From RPQJ01 sp963706755 (GTDB lineage Bacteria; Pseudomonadota; Gammaproteobacteria; Steroidobacterales; Steroidobacteraceae), in NCBI GenBank assembly GCA_963706755.1, contig CAVPNH010000016.1:62001-126000 (forward strand): a stretch of 64,000 bases of DNA, written 5' to 3'. Positions within the stretch are counted from its first letter, which is position 1. Each line of letters opens with the position of its first letter. The translations under genes and the position numbers were made by a program. The notes below the pieces were generated by a model. It was not told the DNA's origin and ran no database searches. It saw only the letters and a list, made by a program, of their open reading frames with translations. Below, piece after piece: positions 28,992-37,533 of this stretch.

Positions 28992-29912
28992 ATGCAGCAG
29001 AAATTCGACGAGCGCAACCGCAAGCTGATCGTCAACGTGAACGGCCGTCTCGTCGCGCGCGACGAAGCGGGTGTGAGCCCCTTCGATTCCGTCGTGCAGG
29101 GCGGAGATGCCGTGTGGGAGGGCCTGCGCCTGTACCGCGGGCGCATCTTCCGGCTCGAGCAGCACCTCGACCGGCTGGTGAACTCGGCGAAGGCGCTGGC
29201 ATTCGCGGACATCCCGGCGCGCGACGCGATCGTGGCGGAAATCCGCCGCACGCTCGCGGCAAACCGGATGTACGACGGAGTGCACATCCGCCTCACGCTG
29301 ACGCGCGGCGTGAAGATCACGTCCGGCATGGACCCGCGCCTCAACCAGTCGGGTCCGACGCTGATCGTGCTGGCCGAGCACAAGCCCCCCGTCTACGGGA
29401 GCGACGGCCTCCACCTGGTCACGAGCAGCGTGCGGCGATTCCCGCCCGACTGCCTCGATCCCAAGATCCACCACAACAACCTCATCCAGTCCATCCTCGC
29501 CAAGATCGAGGCGAACGTCGCGGGCGCGGACGACGCGCTCATGCTCGACGTGCGCGGGTTCGTCGCCGAGACGAATGCGACGCACGTGTTCATCGTGGAG
29601 CGCGGCGTGCTGCGCACGCCGCGGCTCGTCGCCTGCCCGGAGGGCATCACGCGTGGCGCAGTGCTCGACATCTGCCGCGCCAGGGAAGTCGAGTTCGAAG
29701 AGTGCGACCTCTCGCTCGCGCAGTTCTATCGCGCGGACGAAGTGTTCTGCTCGGGCACGATGGGCGAGCTCGCGGCAGTGACGCGCGTGGACGGCCGCAA
29801 GATCGGCGACGGGCGGCCCGGGCCCGTGACCCGCCGCTTGAGCGGGTGGTTCGGGGAACTGACCGCTCGCGAGGGAACCGAGGTGGCCGTGGCACCGGGG
29901 GAAGGCGGTTAG
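28992..29912 (+). CDS. Class IV PLP-dependent aminotransferase (BCAT-like)
   Basis: The 306-residue fold-type IV aminotransferase has V-N-G-R-L-V near the N-terminus, R-L-x-R-G-V in the substrate loop and the PLP lysine in D-P-K-I-H-H-N-N (K158). The cofactor Glu is in F-V-A-E-T-N-A-T-H (E193), and the phosphate-binding G-I-T-R-G-A follows. The length and motifs fit BCAT/D-amino-acid transaminase relatives. The close tandem with the sulfotransferase-like gene mirrors a known fusion architecture. The amino donor cannot be inferred. Confidence 0.88.
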   Translation: MQQKFDERNRKLIVNVNGRLVARDEAGVSPFDSVVQGGDAVWEGLRLYRGRIFRLEQHLDRLVNSAKALAFADIPARDAIVAEIRRTLAANRMYDGVHIRLTLTRGVKITSGMDPRLNQSGPTLIVLAEHKPPVYGSDGLHLVTSSVRRFPPDCLDPKIHHNNLIQSILAKIEANVAGADDALMLDVRGFVAETNATHVFIVERGVLRTPRLVACPEGITRGAVLDICRAREVEFEECDLSLAQFYRADEVFCSGTMGELAAVTRVDGRKIGDGRPGPVTRRLSGWFGELTAREGTEVAVAPGEGG

Positions 29913-29976
29913 ACGCAACCTTTGGGCTTCCCGGCGCATCCAATCGACAAGGGTGCCATTCACCGGAGGGAAGTCC

Positions 29977-30615
29977 ATGTACCGATACGTCGCGACGCTG
30001 CTCTATGCGTATTCGGCCGTGGCCCTGGGAGCGGCCTACGACCAGAGCAAGGTAAACGGGAGCATCGACGTCGGGCAGGGCCAGCAGGCCGGCGACGTCT
30101 CGACCGTCAACGGCTCGATCCGCGTCGGCTCGTCCGCGCAGGTGCAGGACGTGGAGACGGTCAACGGTTCCGTCCGGTTCGACGAGAGCGCGACGGCGCA
30201 GTCGGCCGAGACCGTGAACGGGGCCATCGTGCTCGGCCCGCAGGTGGCGGTCCGCGAGTCCGTGAGCACGGTGAACGGCGCGGTGACGCTGATGCACGGC
30301 GCACAGGTCGGCGGCTCGCTCGAGAACGTGAACGGCGCGCTGCGCGTCGAAGGTGCGCAGGTGGGCAAGGGCATCGAGACGACCAACGGCGATATCCTCG
30401 TGGCCAGCGGCTCTCGTGTGGACGGCGGCATACACGTCGAGAAGAATCACGGCTGGTCGTGGGGCAAGTCGAACAGGCCCAGCGTCACGATAGAGTCGGG
30501 CGCGATCGTGAACGGCACGCTCGAATTCGAGCGCGAAGTGGATCTCTACGTCGGCGCGGGCGCGACCGTGGGCGCAGTCGAGGGTGTTGCGCCGGTTCGC
30601 CACTCGTTGCCCTGA
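29977..30615 (+). CDS. Exported protein with seven 18-residue V-N-G repeats (predicted beta-solenoid)
   Basis: ATG 29977 follows GGAGGG by 6 bases. After a signal peptide (about residues 1-19), the chain repeats V-N-G-(S/A)-(I/V) every 18 residues, occasionally 19, seven times between residues 25 and 150. A W-S-W-G insertion and two further glycine-rich turns follow. An 18-residue period equals three 6-residue faces, as in left-handed or bactofilin-type beta-helices, so a narrow solenoid is predicted. The protein is 212 residues long. I find no catalytic motif. It is followed by two strong hairpins. Confidence 0.7.
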   Translation: MYRYVATLLYAYSAVALGAAYDQSKVNGSIDVGQGQQAGDVSTVNGSIRVGSSAQVQDVETVNGSVRFDESATAQSAETVNGAIVLGPQVAVRESVSTVNGAVTLMHGAQVGGSLENVNGALRVEGAQVGKGIETTNGDILVASGSRVDGGIHVEKNHGWSWGKSNRPSVTIESGAIVNGTLEFEREVDLYVGAGATVGAVEGVAPVRHSLP

Positions 30616-30624
30616 GTACGCGTC

Positions 30625-30698
30625 GGGTCGGTCCTGCCGAGTCGTCCAGGCTCGCGAAAACCGACATGCTCGCCTGAACGACTCGGCACGCCCGACCC
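30625..30698. repeat. Hairpin A: 27-bp imperfect inverted repeat with conserved loop
   Basis: Bases 30625-30651 pair with 30672-30698 at 24 of 27 positions around a 20-nt loop containing AAAACCGACATG. The loop core reappears in reverse orientation in hairpin B (30717-30789), although the stems of A and B share no obvious sequence. It lies between the convergent repeat-protein and DUF2891 genes. There is no T-tract. Confidence 0.85.
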
Positions 30699-30716
30699 TG
30701 CCGCTGCCCGGGATGT

Positions 30717-30789
30717 ACGTCCAGCGTCCCGTTCCATCCGGACGAGATGTCGGTATTTGCGAGTCCGGATGGAACGGGACGCTGGACGT
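30717..30789. repeat. Hairpin B: perfect 26-bp inverted repeat with the same loop core, inverted
   Basis: Bases 30717-30742 (starting ACGTCCAGCGTCCCG) are perfectly complementary to 30764-30789, with a 21-nt loop containing GAGATGTCGGTATTTGCGA. The reverse complement of loop A reads GAGCATGTCGGTTTTCGCGA, so the loops are near-identical while the stems differ. The rest of the 30616-30873 gap (about 258 bp) holds no convincing gene. Confidence 0.88.
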
Positions 30790-30873
30790 GCCCAACGCAC
30801 CACACGCCGCGCACCACAAGCACTGCACGACACACATCAGCGCGCGTCGCGTCGAGCAAGGTGCGGTGCCCGG

Positions 30874-32001
30874 TCAGTGCGCGAGGCCCGCGCCCGTCGT
30901 CAGGTAGACCGCGAACGTCCCGAGCCAGTGCCCGCCTTCGTAGTGCTCACCGGTGACCGCGGGCAGCGACGCCTGCGCGTGGGCACGCGCCGCAGCGAGC
31001 AGCGACGCCCGCCGCCGATCGTTTGACGGCAGGCCGCTCGCGATCCCCTCGAGCATCCAGGCCCGGCTCAGGTTCAGCCCGTCGATGTGTGCGAGCTTCG
31101 GGTCGCTGCGATCCGTCACGACGCCAGGCTCGAGCCAGTCGGCGCGCGCGTTCGTGGGGATGCCCGGGAGGAACGCCGTGAGCCAGCGCGAGTACTCTCG
31201 GGGCGGCAGGATGCGCCGCATGAAGTCCGCCTCACCGAGGCAGGGCGAGAGAAAGTCCTCGCCGGACGGCTCGTAGGCCAGCGGACAATTCCGGTCCTTC
31301 GCGTAGTACGCCATGGCGCGCTCGCGCAGCAGCGTCGTCATCGAGGCGTCGCTCGTCGCGGCGGCCCAGTCGGACACGAGGCCAAAGGCGAACGCCGTCT
31401 GGCCGTGCTCGCCCACGCGGATGGGGTAGTGGAGCTTCGGCAGCCAGTCGGCGAGTCGCCGCGCGGATTCCTGCTCGAGCGGCGCGAGCACGGCGCGCCA
31501 CTCGCGCGCTTGCGGGTCATCCCAGGTTTCGAGTTCCGCTACGAGCTGGAGCAACCACGCGAGCCCGTACGGACGCTCGAACGAAGCGCGGCCCGGGCCG
31601 CGCAGGTACTCGACTTCGGCGGCGATGTTCGCGGACGTGAGCGACTGCGCCAGTGCCGCGCGGGCACGGGCCGCGAAATCCGAATCTGGAAATTGCTTCG
31701 CGAGCCGCGCCAGCAGCCAGTGCCCGTGCACCGACGAGTGCCAGTCGAAGCATCCGTAGAAAGCCGGCGTGAGCTGGCGCGGCGGCTTCGCATCCGCGTC
31801 CGACTGCATCACCTGCGCGATCTTGTTCGGATACTCGAGATGAACGCAGGCAAGCGCGAGATCCGCGAAACGGGATGCGGCGGCTGCGTCGAGGGTGGTG
31901 GGCGCGGCCGGCGCGGGGAGATCCCGCGCAGACGCCTGGAACGGCGCGGCGAAACAGGCAACCAGCAGGACGGGCAGGATGAGCGGGCCGGTGGCGCGCA
32001 T
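30874..32001 (-). CDS. DUF2891 exported (lipo)protein
   Basis: I prefer ATG 32001, preceded by GGGGAAG, over the in-frame GTG 32022. It gives a signal with a possible lipobox L-V-A-C at C16. The 375-residue product contains the DUF2891 features C-F-D-W-H-S-S-V-H-G-H-W, Y-P-I-R-V-G-E-H-G-Q-T-A-F and L-S-P-C-L-G-E-A-D-F-M, and ends E-G-G-H-W-L-G-T-F-A-V-Y-L. The fold is alpha/alpha-toroid-like. The enzymatic role of the family is not established, though the conserved His/Trp/Asp residues suggest carbohydrate binding. It is transcribed away from the OmpW-OmpA gene. Confidence 0.82.
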   Translation of the reverse strand: MRATGPLILPVLLVACFAAPFQASARDLPAPAAPTTLDAAAASRFADLALACVHLEYPNKIAQVMQSDADAKPPRQLTPAFYGCFDWHSSVHGHWLLARLAKQFPDSDFAARARAALAQSLTSANIAAEVEYLRGPGRASFERPYGLAWLLQLVAELETWDDPQAREWRAVLAPLEQESARRLADWLPKLHYPIRVGEHGQTAFAFGLVSDWAAATSDASMTTLLRERAMAYYAKDRNCPLAYEPSGEDFLSPCLGEADFMRRILPPREYSRWLTAFLPGIPTNARADWLEPGVVTDRSDPKLAHIDGLNLSRAWMLEGIASGLPSNDRRRASLLAAARAHAQASLPAVTGEHYEGGHWLGTFAVYLTTGAGLAH

Positions 32002-32579
32002 GCGCTTCCCCGTGTCGGGCACAGGGAGGCGACGATGGACCGGGGCGCGCGCGGACGCAATCCCGGCGCCGAGGCGGCCATGGCGCGGCTCGAGGTCGCA
32101 ACAATCATGTAACTTGGTAAGTTATTGTTTTTTATAAGGAACGCCGAGGCTTGCGCAGGGCGGCGGGGATTGCCGCACCCGTGTCACGCGCCGCCAAGGC
32201 GGGCCGCTCGGCAGGGCGCTGCCAAGGTGGGCCGCTCGGCAGGGCGCTGCCAAGGACCGATCATCCCGTGCGGGCAGGGCAGTGCCCGGAGTCCTCGAGT
32301 CCAGGGTCTGGCTCCTGCCGGTTGTTGCGTTCCCGCATCAGGCTCTCGCGGCCCGGATCGGCAGGGCGACGGGTTCCGGCGGTGGTCTTCGCCACTGGAG
32401 CCCGCGGCAATTACCCCTTGTTCCGCGGCGGAATCCGGTACATTATTCACGTCACCGGCTGTCAGCACGACGGCTCTGGCTACGCTCTGGAAGGGGGTGT
32501 GTCCATGGCGCGTCGGTGAGAGACTCGCGGCTGTTGTACAAATAATGCATGGCGGAAAAGCCACAAGGAGGCCTTCTCA
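32002..32579. other. 578-bp divergent intergenic region between DUF2891 and the OmpW-OmpA gene
   Basis: The DUF2891-proximal part contains an A+T-rich stretch (about 32104-32138) that is a likely promoter region for the minus-strand gene. Next comes a 28-bp tandem duplication (32193-32255). Closer to the OmpA gene, TTGTTC (32418) and CATTAT (32441) are 17 bp apart and could be weak sigma-70 boxes. I see no ORF with coding character. Confidence 0.4.
32193..32255. repeat. 28-bp tandem repeat, two full copies and one partial
   Basis: Units at 32193-32220 and 32221-32248 begin GCCAAGG and end GGCAGGGCGCT. They differ at one base (C/T), and a third copy stops after GCCAAGG (32249-32255). Confidence 0.85.
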
Positions 32580-33803
<1,224 letters not shown>

Positions 33804-33832
33804 TAGACCTCAGGGCTAGTGCCTGAAACCGG

Positions 33833-33858
33833 GGCCCCGTCGCGCAAGCGGCGGGGCC
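33833..33858 (+). terminator. Hairpin terminator candidate after the OmpW-OmpA gene
   Basis: An 11-bp stem, GGCCCCGTCGC (33833-33843) against 33848-33858, has one mismatch and a GCAA loop. It is followed by TCGTGCTTTCC. It lies 29 bases after the stop codon. Confidence 0.6.
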
Positions 33859-33968
33859 TCGTGCTTTCCGGGGGGGCCGCTGATCCTCTCGCGGCCGCAT
33901 CTGTCGATTGCGCGCGCGCTACAATCCACCCGCCCCGGCATCGTGCCGGCACGCCTGGAGATCCGTTA

Positions 33969-34844
33969 ATGAACACTCGCTGTGCCTATGCCCTGGTCGC
34001 CGCTGCCGCGGCCCTGATGCCTGCTGCTGGTAGAGCGGACGACGCGAAGAGTCCGCAGTCGGCAGCGCCGGACCCCGTGCTCGTGCAGGTCGTGGCCGGG
34101 GACTGGCGCACTGCCGAGGAGAAGACGCGCGATCAATACCGGCACCCCGTCGAGGCCCTGGCGTTCTGGGGCCTCGCGCCTGGGATGACGATCCTCGAAA
34201 TCCAGCCGGGCGCCGGCTGGTGGACGAACATCCTCGCCCCGTACGCGCAGCGTACCGGCGGCAGCTTCTACGTCACGGGCGCGGACCTTGCCAACCCGGA
34301 GTTGCCGGAGTCCAGCCGCAAGGCACGCGCCGACTTCGAGGCTCGCTACGCGGCGAACCCAGCGGTTTACGGAAAGGTCAACGTCGTCAACTGGGGCGCG
34401 AAGTCCGCGCCACTGCCGAAGGACAGCTTCGACTTCATCCTCACGGCGCGCTCGGTCCACGGATGGATGGGCACGGCCGGCATGGTAGAGAAGACCTTCC
34501 GCGAGTTCTTCGACGCGCTGAAGCCGGGCGGCATCCTCGCGGTCGAGCAGCACCGCGCCAACCCGGGCCCGCAGGACCCGAAGGCGGAGAACGGGTACGT
34601 CACGGAAGCGTTCGTCATCGAGACCGCGGAGCGCGCGGGATTCAGGCTCGCGGCGAAATCCGAGATCAACGCCAACCCGAAGGACACCAGGGACCATCCG
34701 TTCGGCGTGTGGACCCTGCCGCCTGCGCTGCGCTCGACGGCCTATGGCTCCGGCCTGCCCGACGACCCGAAATTCGACCACTCGAAGTACATTGCGATCG
34801 GCGAGTCCGACCGCATGACGCTCAGGTTCGTCAAGGAAAAATAG
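33969..34844 (+). CDS. Exported class I SAM-methyltransferase-like protein, copy 2
   Basis: ATG 33969 gives a signal peptide ending A-A-G-R-A-D-D. The core has M-T-I-L-E-I-Q-P-G-A-G-W-W-T-N-I-L-A as motif I, followed by F-D-F-I-L-T-A-R-S-V-H-G-W-M and L-K-P-G-G-I-L-A-V-E-Q-H. Layout and length (291 aa) parallel the gene at 27428 but the sequences differ widely. As in copy 1, an export signal on a SAM-enzyme fold is unexpected. The TAG stop (34842-34844) lies inside the left arm of the REP-like repeat. Confidence 0.75.
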   Translation: MNTRCAYALVAAAAALMPAAGRADDAKSPQSAAPDPVLVQVVAGDWRTAEEKTRDQYRHPVEALAFWGLAPGMTILEIQPGAGWWTNILAPYAQRTGGSFYVTGADLANPELPESSRKARADFEARYAANPAVYGKVNVVNWGAKSAPLPKDSFDFILTARSVHGWMGTAGMVEKTFREFFDALKPGGILAVEQHRANPGPQDPKAENGYVTEAFVIETAERAGFRLAAKSEINANPKDTRDHPFGVWTLPPALRSTAYGSGLPDDPKFDHSKYIAIGESDRMTLRFVKEK

Positions 34845-34891
34845 GGGACATTCCCCTATTTCCGAAAATAGGGGAATGTCCCCTGTTTTCC
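34835..34891. repeat. REP-like palindromic doublet, second copy
   Basis: Two inverted arms with the core AAAATAGGGGACATTCCCC flank a two-base centre, nearly identical to 6158-6211; the right arm has one base change (CTGTTTTC). It again sits between convergent genes. The TAG stop of the plus-strand gene falls in the left arm, and the TAG stop of the minus-strand gene (34891-34893) abuts the right arm. Confidence 0.85.
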
Positions 34892-36519
34892 TATATTTCT
34901 TCGGGGACGGTGGTGATCGCCCCGCAGGGGCACTCGCTCACGCACAGGCCGCAGCCCTTGCAGTAGTCGTAGTTGAACGCGTAGCGCTGGCCCGGGCCGA
35001 GCTTCACCACGGCGTTGTCGGGGCAGACGCCATAGCAGTTGTCGCACTCGAAGCAGTTGCCGCAGGACAGGCACCGCCGCGCCTCGAACTGCGCGGTCGT
35101 CTCGTCGAAGCTGCCGACGACTTCCTCGAACGTAGACTGGCGGCGGATCGTGTCGAGCACGGGCTGCGTGGACTTCGGCGCGTCGGAGTAGTACCAGGTG
35201 TTCAGCCTGTCGTAGCCCGCGAGTTCGTGGGACGGCGGGCGCGCCCACGTCGTGCCGCGCAGCCACGCGTCGATGTTGCGCGCCGCAAGCTTGCCGTGGC
35301 CTACGCCCACGGTGACCGTGCGCTCCCCCGGCACCATGTCGCCGCCCGCGAAGATGCCGGGCTGCCCCGTCATCATCGCCTCGTCCACCTTGACGACGCC
35401 GTCGTCGATCTCGAGCCCGGGCACGCCGTCGAGCAGTGACAGGTCCACGTCCTGCCCGAGTGCCAGCACCACGGAGTCCGCCTCGAGCGTCTCGAGTTCG
35501 CCTGTCGGCTGCGCCATGCCCTTCTCGTCGAGGGTCATCTTCTCGACGGTGATCGATGACTCCCCGGCCTGCTTGATCGTGGACAGCCACTTGACCAGCA
35601 CGCCTTCCTGCAGCGCCTCCTCGAGCTCGGACTCGTGCGCCGGCATCTTCTCCCGCGTGCGGCGGTAGATGATGATGGACTCCTCGGCGCCGAGCCGCTT
35701 CGCCGTGCGTGCGACGTCGAGCGCGGTGTTCCCGCCGCCGTAGACGACGACACGTCGGCCGAGCAGCGGCTTCTCCTCGCCGTCCATGCTGCGCAGTACC
35801 GAGACGGCATCCAGCATCTTCCCCGCGCTGCCGGCCGGGAGGTAGGCGCGCTTTGCGATGTGAGCGCCGACGGCGAGGAACACGGCGTCGAACCCGCCTT
35901 CGGCCCTGGCCTCGAGCACGTTCGTCACCTTGGCATTGAGCTCGATCGTGACGCCCAGGTCGACGATGCGCTGGATCTCCGCCTCGAGCACCTCGCGCGG
36001 CAGGCGGTACTTGGGGATGCCGAAGCGCATCATGCCGCCCGCGACCGGGCCGGCCTCGCGGATCGTCACCGCGTGGCCGAAGCGCGCGAGGTGATACGCG
36101 GCGGAGAGCCCCGAGGGTCCCGCACCCACGACCAGCACCCGCTTGCCGCTCTTCGCGCGCGGCGCCTCGAACTTCCAGCCGTGCCTCAATGCCTCGTCGC
36201 CCAGGAACCGCTCGATCGGGTTGATGCCGACGGACTCGTCGAGCTGCCCGCGATTGCACGCGCTCTCACAGGGGTGGTAGCAGACGCGCCCCATCACCGC
36301 GGGCAGCGGGTTGTCCTTCGTGAGCAGCCGCCACGCCTCCTCGTAGTGCCCGGATTCCGCGTGGAAGAGCCACCCCTGGATGTTCTCGCCCGCGGGACAG
36401 GCGTGGTTGCAGGGCGGCAGCCGGTCCACGTACACGGGCCGCACGGTGCGCCAGGAGCCCGTGTGATTCGCAAGGCTCGAGCCGGGGTCGAGCGTGATCG
36501 CGAAGGGCTTCACCTTCAT
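34891..36519 (-). CDS. GltD-like FAD/NAD(P) oxidoreductase with C-terminal 2[4Fe-4S] ferredoxin domain; delta-type subunit of a 2-oxoacid oxidoreductase
   Basis: The N-terminal glutamate-synthase-small-subunit-type Fe-S domain has C-N-H-A-C-P-A-G-E-N-I-Q-G and C-Y-H-P-C-E-S-A-C. The FAD motif V-V-G-A-G-P-S-G-L-S-A-A follows near residue 130 and the NAD(P) motif V-V-Y-G-G-G-N-T-A-L-D near 265. The last 60 residues form a ferredoxin domain with C-L-S-C-G-N-C and C-K-G-C-G-L-C-V-S-E-C-P. This protein of 542 residues starts by ATGA overlap with the beta subunit. It could pass electrons between NAD(P)H and the oxidoreductase, replacing a simple delta ferredoxin subunit. Its stop abuts the REP-like repeat. 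Confidence 0.88.
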   Translation of the reverse strand: MKVKPFAITLDPGSSLANHTGSWRTVRPVYVDRLPPCNHACPAGENIQGWLFHAESGHYEEAWRLLTKDNPLPAVMGRVCYHPCESACNRGQLDESVGINPIERFLGDEALRHGWKFEAPRAKSGKRVLVVGAGPSGLSAAYHLARFGHAVTIREAGPVAGGMMRFGIPKYRLPREVLEAEIQRIVDLGVTIELNAKVTNVLEARAEGGFDAVFLAVGAHIAKRAYLPAGSAGKMLDAVSVLRSMDGEEKPLLGRRVVVYGGGNTALDVARTAKRLGAEESIIIYRRTREKMPAHESELEEALQEGVLVKWLSTIKQAGESSITVEKMTLDEKGMAQPTGELETLEADSVVLALGQDVDLSLLDGVPGLEIDDGVVKVDEAMMTGQPGIFAGGDMVPGERTVTVGVGHGKLAARNIDAWLRGTTWARPPSHELAGYDRLNTWYYSDAPKSTQPVLDTIRRQSTFEEVVGSFDETTAQFEARRCLSCGNCFECDNCYGVCPDNAVVKLGPGQRYAFNYDYCKGCGLCVSECPCGAITTVPEEI

Positions 36520-37523
36520 GCCCTGCGCTCCACGTCGTCGGTGAGCCGGTAGCGGCGGATGTTGCGGTCGGCGAGCTGCTGTATGCGCTCGACGATGTCG
36601 GGCCGCCCGGCATCCTTGAAGAGGTGCGCGAATCGCTGCTGCGGCTTCAGGTAGTCCTCGACCGGGAGCTTGCGCTTGATCTTCGACACGCTCGTGACCG
36701 TGCCGTGCTCGGCCTCGAACACCGGGAAGAGCCCCGTCTCCTTCGCGAGCCGCGCCATGCGGATCGTATCAGCCGACGCATGTCCCCAGCCGAGCGGGCA
36801 GGGGACGAGGATGTGGATGTAGCGCGCGCCGTGGAACTCCATGGCGCGCCGGACCTTTGCCTCGAGGTCGCGGAGTTCCGCTACCGTGGCCGTGGCCACG
36901 TACGGGATGTCGTGCGCGATGGCGATGGCCGGCAGGTCCTTGCCCTGGCCGAACCGCGCGCCCGTCGAGTCGCCGACCGGCATCGTGGTGTTCGTGCGCG
37001 CGCCCGGCGGCGTCGCGGAGGAGCGCTGCACGCCGGTGTTCATGTAGCCGCCGTTGTCGTAGCAGATGTAGAGCACGTCGTCATTGCGCTCGAACATCCC
37101 GGAGAGACAACCGAAGCCGATGTCGGTCGTGCCGCCGTCGCCGCCCTGCGCGACGACGCGCACGTCGTGCCGGCCCTTCACCCGCATCGCCGCTGCGATT
37201 CCCGTCGCGACCGCCGCGGCGTTGCCGAAGAGCGAGTGTATCCACGGGATCTGCCAGGAGGTCTCGGGGTAGGGCGTCGAGAAGACCTCCAGGCACCCGG
37301 TCGCGTTCGCGGCCACGAGCTGGCGGTTGGTGGCTTCCATCGCGGCGTCGATCGCGTAGCGCGCGCCCAGCGCCTCGCCGCAGCCCTGGCAGGCGCGGTG
37401 CCCGGAATTGAGCGAGTTGGTGCGCCGCATGTTCGCCTGCACCGAGCGCTGCTCGTCGGGCAGCAGCCGGTTGCCGACGGTGAAGGTCCCGGTCTGGTAG
37501 AAGCGGATCGGCTGGTAGCTCAT
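36516..37523 (-). CDS. 2-oxoacid:acceptor oxidoreductase, beta (ThDP-binding) subunit
   Basis: The 335-residue subunit has the PorB start G-H-R-A-C-Q-G-C-G-E-A, whose cysteines bind the proximal [4Fe-4S] cluster. The ThDP motif is A-Q-G-G-D-G-G-T-T-D-I-G, followed by Y-D-N-G-G-Y-M-N-T-G-V-Q-R-S and S-A-T-P-P-G-A, all typical of pyruvate:ferredoxin oxidoreductase beta. It lies 10 bases downstream of alpha and overlaps the flavoprotein. With alpha and gamma it forms a complete heterotetramer-type enzyme that oxidatively decarboxylates a 2-oxoacid to acyl-CoA. Confidence 0.92.
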   Translation of the reverse strand: MSYQPIRFYQTGTFTVGNRLLPDEQRSVQANMRRTNSLNSGHRACQGCGEALGARYAIDAAMEATNRQLVAANATGCLEVFSTPYPETSWQIPWIHSLFGNAAAVATGIAAAMRVKGRHDVRVVAQGGDGGTTDIGFGCLSGMFERNDDVLYICYDNGGYMNTGVQRSSATPPGARTNTTMPVGDSTGARFGQGKDLPAIAIAHDIPYVATATVAELRDLEAKVRRAMEFHGARYIHILVPCPLGWGHASADTIRMARLAKETGLFPVFEAEHGTVTSVSKIKRKLPVEDYLKPQQRFAHLFKDAGRPDIVERIQQLADRNIRRYRLTDDVERRA

Positions 37524-37533
37524 GGATTCCTCC

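Noticed and set aside
30631..30907. Short ORFs across the twin hairpins
   Set aside because: They are formed by the palindromes themselves (the same peptide-like string appears on both strands) and have no ribosome site or coding character.
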